DNA of 64,000 bases from NCBI RefSeq assembly GCF_001435445.1, contig NZ_AZDH01000009.1, forward strand, positions 98,553 through 162,552, written 5' to 3'. This stretch comes from Companilactobacillus kimchii DSM 13961 = JCM 10707. GTDB taxonomy: Bacteria; Bacillota; Bacilli; Lactobacillales; Lactobacillaceae. This document shows, in pieces, positions 1-8,933 of the stretch (the stretch's first letter is position 1; the number at the start of each line of letters is the position of its first letter). A model generated the notes under the pieces. That model searched no databases and was not told the DNA's origin. It was given only the letters and a program-made list of their open reading frames with translations. Position numbers and translations under genes: made by a program.

Positions 1-2
1 GA

Positions 3-101
3 CTTTTTCCACAGCATTGGCAGAACTATCGCCGCATTTCATCGTTGCAACAATTAACAGGTACAGTGGATAATTTTTGGAAGGAACAAGATGAAAACTA
101 A
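3..101 (+). CDS. C-terminal end of an upstream gene (partial)
   Basis: An open frame runs from the window edge to a TAA at 99-101 and overlaps the ATG of the next gene by 11 bases. The visible tail is about 32 residues, polar and aromatic (QHWQNYRR, VDNFWKEQ). Its stop overlapping the next start suggests the same transcript as the nuclease-like gene. I do not recognise the family from this fragment; it could be a third member of the module. Confidence 0.45.
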   Translation, partial: LFPQHWQNYRRISSLQQLTGTVDNFWKEQDEN

Positions 102-807
102 GTTAACTAAGGATTTAGAAAGTACGCTTTATCAATACTGTAAAGAACAAGGCTCGTATGTTGTGGAAGAAGTATCGATGCCAGATGATAAAGGTATCGT
201 TGATACTTTGAGTTATCAACAATTACGGGATGATCAGATCGAATGGCGTTGCTATGAATTGAAGGTAACCAAATCAGATTTTCACTCCAAGGCAAAATTA
301 TCTTTTATCGGTAATTACAATTACTTTGTTTTGCCACAGAAATTGTTTGAAGAAGTTATCGATGAAATACCCAGTCACATTGGCGTATTGATCTATCGTG
401 CTTTTGATAAAAAAGCAATGGAGGCTTCACCACAGACACTAGTTGCACCAGGATTCTTAACTGTTGCTAAAAAAGCTCAATTTCAAGAATTACAAGTTGA
501 TGAAAAACAATTGACGAGTCATTTTGTAGCCTCACTTTTTAGAGAAGTTGATAAAGCTAAAAAGGTTGAGAAAGGTCTACAACTATATTCTGAAGATAGA
601 CTTTTTAAGGAATTAAAAAAACGCCAAAAAGCAGGATATGATGTTTATAACCCTGACAATAATCTTTATGATCGCTTTATTGAAGAAACACAGAGTGATG
701 CTGTAACGGCGTTACAAGATGAACTGGATGCCAGAAACGCTGAATATCAAGAATTGAAGTTACAATTGCAGAAATTACAACAGCCCAACTTGGAGGATAA
801 AATATGA
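91..807 (+). CDS. MmcB-like / PD-(D/E)XK-type putative nuclease
   Basis: A 238-residue soluble protein. Residues about 50-90 read EWRCYELKVTKSDF, then NYNYFVLP. This resembles the core of MmcB-type restriction-endonuclease-fold proteins (E-x-K, then S/T-x-x-DF, then an aromatic Y-F-x-x-P strand), where the E and K sit in the metal site. The last 40 residues form a probable coiled coil (ALQDELDARNAEYQELKLQLQKL). The RBS is AAGGAA just upstream. Its stop overlaps the start of the sce7725-family gene (ATGA), so the two are translationally coupled. The family call rests on the motif only; a DNA-repair or defence nuclease are both possible. The role in the cell is unknown. Confidence 0.55.
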   Translation: MKTKLTKDLESTLYQYCKEQGSYVVEEVSMPDDKGIVDTLSYQQLRDDQIEWRCYELKVTKSDFHSKAKLSFIGNYNYFVLPQKLFEEVIDEIPSHIGVLIYRAFDKKAMEASPQTLVAPGFLTVAKKAQFQELQVDEKQLTSHFVASLFREVDKAKKVEKGLQLYSEDRLFKELKKRQKAGYDVYNPDNNLYDRFIEETQSDAVTALQDELDARNAEYQELKLQLQKLQQPNLEDKI

Positions 808-1718
808 TTTATTATCCTTATTTTCGTGGGCGAATGTATGACTTGTTGGCATTGAAGGAACTATGTGAAGAAGACTGGTTCAATTCACAGATTGTTCCGA
901 TAATTGAACCAGTTCGTGATTCTAAGGAGTTACAAAGAACAGTCCAAACTTTCGTTGATAAAAAGCAGCCATTTAGTGTAATTGCCAATCCACAGGTTAG
1001 CGTATATGGTTTGAATGATACGAAACTTTATCCACTACCGAATGTGTATAACTTAGATTTTTATGTCCCCAGTGCCATCTTGGCAGCTGATTTTCGAAGT
1101 GATTTTATTAAAACTTTACCTCAACAAGAAGCAATTTTAATTGTTAATAATTATGAACTACTCAAAGTTTATCGTGATACACCTGCTTTAAAAAAAGTGA
1201 ATAGAGTGTTAATTCCGAATGTTGCAAGGATGCATAAAATTGTTGGGTCTAAAGCTGCTAGTTTAACTGATCCATTTACTTTCCATCATCACGTGGAAGA
1301 CTATAATCAATTAGATGATGAATTTTTTGAAGGTTCAGATTGGTATCAACAAATTGATGGATTCAAAGGTTTCGGTGATTATTCGATGTTAGGCCATATT
1401 TATTTTGATAAAGGTATGCCATCGAGAGCAATTGCAATTCATATTATTTATGTAACCGCGGATGGTAGTTTACGTGTGCATCATTTTGTTTCTGACAGTA
1501 ACGAGTCTATGCGTGGACAAAAGCAAAAATTCTTTGAAGCTATGAATAAATTGGAACCTTGGGTCCATAAAAATATTAATGGGCTTAATTTGACTCCTGC
1601 ATTAGAAACACTATTAGAATATGGTAATGGAGATAAGTTTCCTGGTCTAGGCGTTATAAAAAAGCTTTCAATAAAGCATCATTTAGAGTTAATGAGTCGT
1701 TTATCCGAACATAGATAG
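804..1718 (+). CDS. sce7725 family protein
   Basis: A 304-residue protein that starts with the signature seen in the sce7725 family: a YYPYFRGRMYDLLAL stretch, then VPIIEPVRDS, as in the beta-barrel-like Beta-protein group. The family has no established biochemical function. It is repeatedly found beside sce7726-type PD-(D/E)XK proteins, and here the upstream gene has a comparable ELK nuclease-like motif, with a 4-base ATGA overlap. No signal peptide or membrane segment is visible. I infer a two-gene nuclease/partner module, possibly defensive or mobile; neither function is shown by the sequence. Confidence 0.6.
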   Translation: MIYYPYFRGRMYDLLALKELCEEDWFNSQIVPIIEPVRDSKELQRTVQTFVDKKQPFSVIANPQVSVYGLNDTKLYPLPNVYNLDFYVPSAILAADFRSDFIKTLPQQEAILIVNNYELLKVYRDTPALKKVNRVLIPNVARMHKIVGSKAASLTDPFTFHHHVEDYNQLDDEFFEGSDWYQQIDGFKGFGDYSMLGHIYFDKGMPSRAIAIHIIYVTADGSLRVHHFVSDSNESMRGQKQKFFEAMNKLEPWVHKNINGLNLTPALETLLEYGNGDKFPGLGVIKKLSIKHHLELMSRLSEHR

Positions 1719-1826
1719 TTGCAAGTAATTTGGCGATTTGATTAAAAATGTTGGTAGAACGCCATTGCTTCAGGCCAGAATTTAACCAGTCGTATTCATT
1801 CCTGAGGTTTCTAAATTTTTAAAATA

Positions 1827-1886
1827 AAAAACAGTACTTATTTGAATATCCGTAATATACGGTAATCCCAAATAAGTACTGTTTTA
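1827..1886. terminator. Bidirectional terminator between convergent genes
   Basis: Arms AAAACAGTACTTATTT and AAATAAGTACTGTTTT flank a roughly 26-base loop that itself holds CCGTA/TACGG. A-rich and T-rich ends suit termination for both the sce7725 gene and the minus-strand oxidoreductase. A second weak hairpin (CTTCAGG/CCTGAGG, 1768-1807) precedes it. The rest of 1719-1952 shows no gene. Confidence 0.75.
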
Positions 1887-1952
1887 GATTTCTGAATTAT
1901 TGTTTAGAAAGAGGAGATGCTATCTTTTAATTCATCGAATTTTAGTGACATA

Positions 1953-2816
1953 TTACCACCAAAGTTTGATAAGTCCTTGAGTACCATCGTTACCCAAGTC
2001 TTTATCATCAACTAATTTTTCATATAATTTCTTAGCTTGTTTAGTAGCAGGCAGGTCAAGCTTCATTTTTTCACTTTCATCAAGTGCAATACGCAAATCT
2101 TTAAGGAAATGTTTAGAGTAGAATCCGGGCTTGAAGTCACCATTTAAAATACGAGGTCCATAGTTTTCTAAGCTCCAATTGTCACCACTGCCGCCTTCAA
2201 CGGTTTCTAAAACAGATTGCAGATCGAGACCGGCAGACTTGGCATAGACAAACATTTCTGTTAGACCAGTCATAGTACCGGCAATCATGATTTGATTAGC
2301 CATTTTAGCATGTTGACCGGCACCGTAAGATCCGAAGTAGTGATTGGCTTTACCGATAATTTCAAAAATAGGAAGAAGTGTTTGGTAAGCTTCTTTGGAA
2401 CCACCGACCATGATAGTTAATTTACCATCACGAGCACCAACATCGCCGCCAGAAACAGGCGCATCTAAGGCTTGAACGCCAATCTCTTCAGCTTTTTGAC
2501 CAATCTTTTTAGCAAGTGTTGGTGTGCTAGTTGTCATATCAACGATAATTTTATCAGCTGATAGACCGGCAAAGATACCATTGTCTTTGAAGTAGACATC
2601 TTCAACATCTTGTGGGAAACCAACCATTGAAAAGATTATATCAGCACTTTCAGCCACATCTTTAGGGTCAGCGTACCATTCAGCACCTTGATTAATTAGA
2701 GGTTCAGCTTTTGATTTTGTTCTTGTATAGATATCAACAGCGTAGCCTGCTTTTAGTAAATTGTTTATAACGCCACTACCCATGACGCCGGTACCAATGA
2801 AACCAATTTTTTGCAT
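1953..2816 (-). CDS. NAD(P)-dependent 3-hydroxyisobutyrate dehydrogenase-like oxidoreductase
   Basis: A 287-residue beta-hydroxyacid dehydrogenase. It has an N-terminal Rossmann motif GFIGTGVMG, the substrate-binding signature DAPVSGGDVGARDG near residue 120, and the family's catalytic lysine in HFLKDLRIALDE near residue 240. I start it at 2816 rather than five codons earlier, because the earlier ATG overlaps the GGAGG that serves as RBS. It is monocistronic, divergent from yitT. The true substrate (3-hydroxyisobutyrate, tartronate semialdehyde, succinic semialdehyde or another) cannot be told from sequence. Confidence 0.85.
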   Translation of the reverse strand: MQKIGFIGTGVMGSGVINNLLKAGYAVDIYTRTKSKAEPLINQGAEWYADPKDVAESADIIFSMVGFPQDVEDVYFKDNGIFAGLSADKIIVDMTTSTPTLAKKIGQKAEEIGVQALDAPVSGGDVGARDGKLTIMVGGSKEAYQTLLPIFEIIGKANHYFGSYGAGQHAKMANQIMIAGTMTGLTEMFVYAKSAGLDLQSVLETVEGGSGDNWSLENYGPRILNGDFKPGFYSKHFLKDLRIALDESEKMKLDLPATKQAKKLYEKLVDDKDLGNDGTQGLIKLWW

Positions 2817-2963
2817 TATTATATCCTCCAATCATTGATTTAATTATAATATATACAAAAGATTTGTCAGTAATGATACATTTGAACTGTTTTATGTATG
2901 ACGAGGTTTGCTATAATTCATATGATATGAATATATATTTACAGTAAAAGGAGGGGGGATTTC

Positions 2964-3815
2964 ATGAAATTTATTAGAGACTACTATAAAAGTATTTTCG
3001 CAGCTCTTTTCTATGGAATAACCTCGGCTCTAGGAATTCAATTATTGCTACAGCCGGCAAAGCTTTATACCAGTGGTGTGACTGGTGCAGCACAGTTGAT
3101 CGTTAACTTGCTTAATGAATTTGCACAAACAAATACGCCAGTTTACTTCTGGTATGCATTATTAAATTTACCATTAGTAATTTTGGCCTGGTTTAAGTTA
3201 GGCAAGAAGTTTACGATTCTATCGATTATTTCTATCGTTTCAGCATCGTTATTCATTTTAATCGTTCCATTGCATCCATTGACTAAAGATCCGTTACTGT
3301 CAGCTGTCTTTGGTGGTATCTTGTCTGGATCAGGTATCGGGCTTTGCTTCCGTTACGGTTTTTCAACTGGTGGAACAGATATTATTGCCTTGATTGTGCA
3401 AAGAAGTACTGGTAGAACGGTCGGGCAAGTCAGTTTTGCGGTTAATGCCATTATCATTACGATTGCCGGTTTTACCTTCGGCTGGGAATTGGCCCTATAT
3501 ACAATTATTTCAATTTATATTACTAATATGGTGATTGATAAGATGTATATTCAACAGCAAAAAATTACCGTTACAGTTTACACGCACAAAATTGATCAGA
3601 TTTCTCAAGAATTACTCAAATCACTCAATCGTGGTTTGACGTTGGATTATCATTTGAAAGGTGCCTATTCTGGTGAAGAAATCGGTTCTATTACGATGGT
3701 TTTAACGAAGTATCAATTATTCTTCGCAAAGAAAATCATTTTGGACGTTGATCCTAATGCATTCATTAATATCCAGCCTACAATGTCAATTGCAGGTAAA
3801 TTTAACGATAATTAA
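2964..3815 (+). CDS. YitT family membrane protein (DUF161/DUF2179)
   Basis: A 283-residue protein with five or six hydrophobic segments in the first 190 residues, including the family's G-rich SGSGIGLCFRYGFSTGGTDIIA stretch split over two helices, and a cytosolic DUF2179-like C-terminal domain (KITVTVYTHKIDQIS onward). A very strong RBS (GGAGGGGGG) precedes the ATG. YitT proteins are widespread in Firmicutes and have no firmly assigned transport substrate. It stands alone between the dehydrogenase and the flavodoxin-fold gene. Confidence 0.85.
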   Translation: MKFIRDYYKSIFAALFYGITSALGIQLLLQPAKLYTSGVTGAAQLIVNLLNEFAQTNTPVYFWYALLNLPLVILAWFKLGKKFTILSIISIVSASLFILIVPLHPLTKDPLLSAVFGGILSGSGIGLCFRYGFSTGGTDIIALIVQRSTGRTVGQVSFAVNAIIITIAGFTFGWELALYTIISIYITNMVIDKMYIQQQKITVTVYTHKIDQISQELLKSLNRGLTLDYHLKGAYSGEEIGSITMVLTKYQLFFAKKIILDVDPNAFINIQPTMSIAGKFNDN

Positions 3816-3919
3816 ATATCTTAATTCAAATTAGAAAATAAAATTAAGCACAAATTGATGCCATAAATTTCCTCAAAAATAATATACTGAACCCAGCGAT
3901 TCACGAGGAGATTCTAGAT

Positions 3920-4507
3920 ATGAAAACAATTATTTATACTCATCCGAATACTAGTAGTTTCAATCATGAGATTCTAAATACATTGTCGAACTATTTTAGT
4001 CGAAATGATGAGGAATTTGAAGTGATCAATTTGTATGCGGATAAATTTAATCCGATCCTTTCGGCAGAAGAATTGAAGGTCTACAGTCAAGGTCAAACTA
4101 GTGATGAATTGGTAAGAAAATATCAACGTCGGATAAATAATTCCGATGAATTGATCTTTATCTTTCCAATTTGGTGGCACAATTTGCCAGCTATGTTAAA
4201 GGGATTTTTTGATCGTGTCTTATTGAGTGGCTTTGCATATGATGAAAGTGATGGCTGGAAGGGTTTATTAACACAAATAAAAAGAGTCACGGTTGTAACC
4301 ACTTCGACGACAACAAAAGACTATTTAGTGAATAATTGTGGAGATCCTATCCAATCAGTTTTTATTGATCGTACTTTAGCTGATATTGGTTTGAATCCTA
4401 AGAATACTACTTGGATTCATTTTGGTCAGGTTAATATAACAACTGATGAAAATCGTCAAAAATTTTTGATTGATTTAATTGAAGAATATGAAGATGCAAA
4501 TTCATAA
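3920..4507 (+). CDS. NAD(P)H oxidoreductase, flavodoxin-like fold (MdaB/YwrO type)
   Basis: A 195-residue protein of the NAD(P)H:quinone oxidoreductase superfamily. The N-terminal strand and phosphate loop (IIYTHPNTSSFNHEIL) would bind FMN/FAD, and IFPIWWHNLPAMLKGFFDRVL near residues 78-98 is the usual flavin and substrate loop of this family, shown here in parts. RBS GAGGAG precedes the ATG. Likely a cytosolic two-electron reduction of quinones or similar. The substrate is not determined. Confidence 0.85.
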   Translation: MKTIIYTHPNTSSFNHEILNTLSNYFSRNDEEFEVINLYADKFNPILSAEELKVYSQGQTSDELVRKYQRRINNSDELIFIFPIWWHNLPAMLKGFFDRVLLSGFAYDESDGWKGLLTQIKRVTVVTTSTTTKDYLVNNCGDPIQSVFIDRTLADIGLNPKNTTWIHFGQVNITTDENRQKFLIDLIEEYEDANS

Positions 4508-4704
4508 AATGGATTTGTGTCTTTTTTATATCAAATAATTCTAATTTGTTTTTAAAATTATGTTTAATTATTAAACTAAATAAAGAGGAAAAACTATAAC
4601 TAATAAACTTTTTCCGAAATTAATCTACGATAAAACTAGATATTAACGGAATTTGGTTTAATATATTAATTATATTAAGGGATATTAATGAGGACGTTTT
4701 ACTA

Positions 4705-6582
4705 ATGCAAAAAAAAATTAACATATTGGGGATAGTGCAATTTATTTTCATTATTGCATCGGCTTTTTTAGTCGGTTTTATTTTGAATTACGCTCAAACA
4801 GGCGATATTGTCTTTTCCAAACAGATTGTTTTTCAATCAAATTTGAATACCTACTTATTAACGGTGTTGATCCTATTCTTCATCTATTTAGGTTTGTATG
4901 GCTTATGTAACCGTTTTTTCTATGCTTCAGCGATCTTCTACGTATTTTTCGCTATTTACGCAGTCGCTGACCGTTTGAAAGTTAATTATCGTTCAGAACC
5001 GATCTTACCTAGTGATTTGAGCCTTTTGAAGAATATTAAAGGACTTTTATCAATGGTTACGCCAAAAGTAGTTATTTTTATGGTAGTTCTATTAATAATT
5101 TTGATAGCGGCAGCCATTTTACTAGAACACTTTCTGGGCAAGCATACATTGCGCCTTAATTACATTGTCAGACTAATTTTTATTGCTCTAGCAGTTATCA
5201 GTATTGGTAGTTTCTACACAGCTAGTGATAACAATTCTTTTACTTATAAAGTTCTAGCTAAGGCTGGTTATACTAACTATGCTTCTAATATCAATCAATC
5301 GGCCAATAGTAATGGCCCAATGTTGACCTTTTTAGGTAACATGTACGTTGATGTGATGGATAAGCCTAAAGGTTATAGCAAACAGAAAATGGAAAAATTG
5401 GTTAAAAAATATCAAGGTGTTGCTGAAGATATTAATCAAGATCGTTCTAATAGTAATTTGAGTAAGCAAACTTTGATCTTTGTTTTGAGTGAGAGTTTCT
5501 CTAATCCTAACCGAGTTCCTGGTGTAAAACTCAATCAAAATCCAATTCCTAACATTGAAAAAATCAAAGAGAACACCACGTCTGGTTTGATGATGAGTTC
5601 TGGATATGGTGGGGGAACTGCCAACATGGAATACATGACTTTGACAGGTCTAGCTATGAACCAATTCTCAGATTCTTTGCAATCACCTTATACGCAGCTA
5701 GTTAATAAGCAAGAGAATCCAATTAACATTTCCAATAGCTTTAAGACGAGTGCTGCCATTCATCCATTTCACGGTAATTTTTATAATCGTAATTCAGTTT
5801 ATAAGAATTTTGGAATTCAATCATTTAGAAACCTTGATACTGCTAAGACAGAACCTTTGAAGTATGCCGATACATTACCAGAAATGGAATATGTCAGTGA
5901 TGAATCAGCTTATAAGGATACTTTATGGCAAATCAATCAAGCCAAGGGTGGACAGTTTATCAACTTGGTTACAATGCAAAATCATATGCCTTATACCAAT
6001 AACTACACTAACAATCCATTCAAGGCCAGTGGTTCTGGCGTTACAGATAGTTCACGTACACAAATAGAAAATTTTGCTAAAAGTATTAATACCACTGATA
6101 ATTCAACTAAAGAGTTTTTGGCTGAGTTAGATAAGGTAAAGAAACCAATTACAGTTGTTTGGTATGGTGATCATTTACCAGGTATATATGATGGCGTGGA
6201 TATTTATAAATATAATGTTGAAGAACATCAAACAGATTATTTTATTTATAGTAATAAGTACGCCAGAGATCATGGTGAAGGCACAACTAAGCTAAATAAT
6301 GCTACAAAAGTAACTGATCCTAATGGATTTATTCCATTGGCTTTGGAACAAATGGATCAAAAGGTAACGCCTTACTATGCACTGTTAACTAAGGTTCAAC
6401 AAGATGCTCCAGCTATGGCCAAGAGTATCGATGAAGGTACTAATAATTTGTATGTAAATCAAGACGGTAAGAGTGTTGATAAATTGACTAAGAAGCAACA
6501 GCAAATTATTGATGATTATCGGATGGTTCAGTATGATTTAACTGCTGGTAAAGGATATTCGAAAGCAACGATCAATAAGTAA
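4705..6582 (+). CDS. LTA synthase family membrane sulfatase-fold protein (first of tandem pair)
   Basis: A 625-residue protein. About five transmembrane helices lie in residues 10-180, then an extracellular sulfatase-fold domain. Visible catalytic elements match the LtaS family: the metal-ligand Glu in FVLSESFSNP, the nucleophile Thr in YGGGTANMEY and the metal-binding Asp-His in WYGDHLPG. The family transfers glycerol phosphate from phosphatidylglycerol, either to make lipoteichoic acid or to decorate other glycans. This variant has GGGTANMEY and lacks a recognisable canonical LtaS loop, so it may be a side-chain or alternative polymerase. The next gene is a close paralogue. Confidence 0.8.
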   Translation: MQKKINILGIVQFIFIIASAFLVGFILNYAQTGDIVFSKQIVFQSNLNTYLLTVLILFFIYLGLYGLCNRFFYASAIFYVFFAIYAVADRLKVNYRSEPILPSDLSLLKNIKGLLSMVTPKVVIFMVVLLIILIAAAILLEHFLGKHTLRLNYIVRLIFIALAVISIGSFYTASDNNSFTYKVLAKAGYTNYASNINQSANSNGPMLTFLGNMYVDVMDKPKGYSKQKMEKLVKKYQGVAEDINQDRSNSNLSKQTLIFVLSESFSNPNRVPGVKLNQNPIPNIEKIKENTTSGLMMSSGYGGGTANMEYMTLTGLAMNQFSDSLQSPYTQLVNKQENPINISNSFKTSAAIHPFHGNFYNRNSVYKNFGIQSFRNLDTAKTEPLKYADTLPEMEYVSDESAYKDTLWQINQAKGGQFINLVTMQNHMPYTNNYTNNPFKASGSGVTDSSRTQIENFAKSINTTDNSTKEFLAELDKVKKPITVVWYGDHLPGIYDGVDIYKYNVEEHQTDYFIYSNKYARDHGEGTTKLNNATKVTDPNGFIPLALEQMDQKVTPYYALLTKVQQDAPAMAKSIDEGTNNLYVNQDGKSVDKLTKKQQQIIDDYRMVQYDLTAGKGYSKATINK

Positions 6583-6636
6583 AAATATCTTTAAATTTTT
6601 ACTCTAAATTACATAATCTTATTAAAATAGAAAAAG

Positions 6637-6684
6637 TGTTCATATTAACGGTACATATTAGTTGATATGAACATTATTTTTTTA
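6637..6684 (+). terminator. Intrinsic terminator
   Basis: Arms TGTTCATATTAAC and GTTGATATGAACA are followed by TTATTTTTTT. It separates the two LTA-synthase-like genes, so they are probably separate transcripts. Confidence 0.8.
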
Positions 6685-6750
6685 CTTTCTAAAAAAATAA
6701 AAGAGGTATTATTAATGTAATGATATATATGTTAAAGGGATGTTTTGACT

Positions 6751-8628
6751 ATGCAGAGAAAAAGAATCGCTTATTTAGGACAAGGTTTGTTTACCATTTT
6801 GTCAGCTTTCTTGATGGGATACTTATTAGATTATGCTCAACTAACATCAATTTCTTATAGTGCTCAGATGGTTTTTAAAGATAATTTTGCGGTCTATTTG
6901 GTAACGGTGGTGGTCCTACTGATTGTTTATTGGGGGTTGTATGGTTTAACAAATCATTTCTTCGTTTCGACAACGATTTTTTATATTTTCTTTGGTATCT
7001 ACGGACTAGCGGATCATCTAAAAGTACAGTATCGTTCAGAACCAATTTTGCCTAGTGACTTGATGTTCTTAGGTAATATTAGGGAATTACTCTCAATGAT
7101 TAAACTCGGTTTGATTGTTTGGGTCGTTGCTATAATTCTAGTTCTAGTTGCATTATGTTTTGTCTTAGAAAAACAGTACAGTAAGAATTTTCTACATTTT
7201 AAACCGATTCCTAGAGTTCTATTGGTGTTGTTAATGGTTTTGGGCTTAGGTAGTTTTTATACCTCTAATCGCGAGGGAAGTTTTAATCACGCTATCCTCA
7301 ACAAGGCAGGCTATTCGGATTTTGCAGCCAATATTAATTGGTCGGCTAATAGTAATGGTCCATTACTGACATTCTTAAGCAATATGCATATTGATGTTAT
7401 GGATAAGCCAGTTAATTACAGTAAAACCACTATGCAACGTATCGTTACGAAATATCGTAACGAAGCAGATGAAATTAATCAGAATCGTCCTAATAATAAT
7501 TTACGAAAACAGACTTTGATTTTTATTTTGAGTGAAAGCTTTTCTGATCCTAGTCGTGTTCCCAATATAAAGATGAATCAAGAAGTAATTCCTAATATTA
7601 AAAAAATTAAACAGGATAATACTTCAGGCTTGATGATGAGCTCTAGTTATGGTGGGGGAACGGCCAATATTGAATATATGACTTTAACAGGTCTAGCCTA
7701 TAATCAATTTTCAAAATCTTTAAACTCGCCATTTACCCAGTTAGTTATTAAACAAAAACATCCACTCAATATTGCCAATAGTTTCAAAACTACTGCAGCA
7801 ATTCACCCTTATTATGGTAATTTCTATGATCGTGATACGGTTTATCAGAAATTTGGTATGCAAACTTTTAGAAATATTAATACTTCCGGTAAGCTGGGGC
7901 TACATTACACGGCAACAGCTGACGGAGGACAATATATTAGTGATGACTCGGCCTATAAAGAAGCTTTATGGCAAATTAATCAAAAAAAGGGTGGGCAATT
8001 CATTAATCTTGTAACGATGCAAAATCATATGCCTTATACGACTAATTATGCTGGTAATCAATTTAAAGCTACTGGTAAAGGTGCAGGAAAGAATCTGCAA
8101 CAAGTCGCTAATTTCGCTAAGGGTTTGAGTATGACTGATGAGACAACCCAAAACTTTTTAGATGAGATTGATAAAATTTCAAAGCCAATCACAATTGTTT
8201 GGTATGGCGATCACTTACCAGGAATTTACGATGGCAATAAGATGTCACAATATAACGTTCAGCAACATACAACTGATTACTTTGTTTATAGTAATCGTTA
8301 TGCTCTGGAACATAATTATGGTACGAAGAAGTTGTCTGATGCTACGAAAGTAACTGATCCAAATGGTTTTATACCTTTAGCGTTGAGGCAAATGAAACAA
8401 CAAGTTACGCCTTACTATGCTTTGTTGACGCAAGTTGAAGAGGATGTTCCCGCTATGGCTCGTAATAGTGTTGGTGGGAATGAAAGTCTTTATGTTAATA
8501 ATAGTGAAAAACAGGTTTCCACGAATAAATTAAATAAGAAGCAGAAACGGATCATTCACGACTATCGTTTGGTTCAGTATGATTTGACTGCTGGTAAAGG
8601 TTATTCTCGAAATATTATTAATAAGTAG
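6751..8628 (+). CDS. LTA synthase family membrane sulfatase-fold protein (second of tandem pair)
   Basis: A 625-residue paralogue of the preceding gene with the same layout: five N-terminal membrane helices, then a sulfatase-fold domain with LSESFSDP (metal Glu), YGGGTANIEY (nucleophile Thr) and WYGDHLPG (metal Asp-His). The start is set at ATG 6751, as in the first copy, with AAAGGGATG as RBS; a TTG two codons upstream is less well spaced. The C-termini of the pair are almost identical (YDLTAGKGYS), so the duplication looks fairly recent or is kept alike by gene conversion. Substrate preference may differ. Confidence 0.8.
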   Translation: MQRKRIAYLGQGLFTILSAFLMGYLLDYAQLTSISYSAQMVFKDNFAVYLVTVVVLLIVYWGLYGLTNHFFVSTTIFYIFFGIYGLADHLKVQYRSEPILPSDLMFLGNIRELLSMIKLGLIVWVVAIILVLVALCFVLEKQYSKNFLHFKPIPRVLLVLLMVLGLGSFYTSNREGSFNHAILNKAGYSDFAANINWSANSNGPLLTFLSNMHIDVMDKPVNYSKTTMQRIVTKYRNEADEINQNRPNNNLRKQTLIFILSESFSDPSRVPNIKMNQEVIPNIKKIKQDNTSGLMMSSSYGGGTANIEYMTLTGLAYNQFSKSLNSPFTQLVIKQKHPLNIANSFKTTAAIHPYYGNFYDRDTVYQKFGMQTFRNINTSGKLGLHYTATADGGQYISDDSAYKEALWQINQKKGGQFINLVTMQNHMPYTTNYAGNQFKATGKGAGKNLQQVANFAKGLSMTDETTQNFLDEIDKISKPITIVWYGDHLPGIYDGNKMSQYNVQQHTTDYFVYSNRYALEHNYGTKKLSDATKVTDPNGFIPLALRQMKQQVTPYYALLTQVEEDVPAMARNSVGGNESLYVNNSEKQVSTNKLNKKQKRIIHDYRLVQYDLTAGKGYSRNIINK

Positions 8629-8633
8629 TTTTT

Positions 8634-8667
8634 AGAAAGGGGAGTTTTTGGAGCTTCTCTTTTTTGT
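8634..8667 (+). terminator. Intrinsic terminator
   Basis: AGAAAGGGGAG pairs, with wobbles, with CTTCTCTTTTTT. It directly follows the second LTA-synthase-like gene. Confidence 0.6.
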
Positions 8668-8710
8668 TGGAGAATTTTACTAAGAAAAATAACCAAGGTT
8701 CTATGCAATA

Positions 8711-8850
8711 TAGTGGAAACGAGCTACGCAAGGGAACCCATTCCGGTTTGCTACAGTACTGAAATTGCCCGCATAGTACGCGGTCGATTCCAGTACTTAG
8801 GCAAATCCTCGTGGGTTGAGCGCCCTTGCTTCGCTCTCTTTTTTAAAACT
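8711..8850. repeat. Long intergenic hairpin element with a nested hairpin
   Basis: Outer arms start GAGCTACGCAAGGG at 8721 and end GCCCTTGCTTCGCTC at 8836. In the loop a second inverted repeat runs 8754-8798 (AGTACTGAAATTGCCCGC against GCGGTCGATTCCAGTACT). Local GC is higher than in neighbours. A 74-codon open frame across it is an artefact of the palindrome. A short relative with the same outer ends lies at 26876-26910. Apart from the terminator before it, nothing else is seen in 8629-8933. Confidence 0.7.
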
Positions 8851-8933
8851 GGAAACACTTTCATTCAAATAGACCCCAAAATCAGGAGTACACTTAGAAT
8901 ATTGACTTACAAAAATGGGGATGAAATTAAGTT

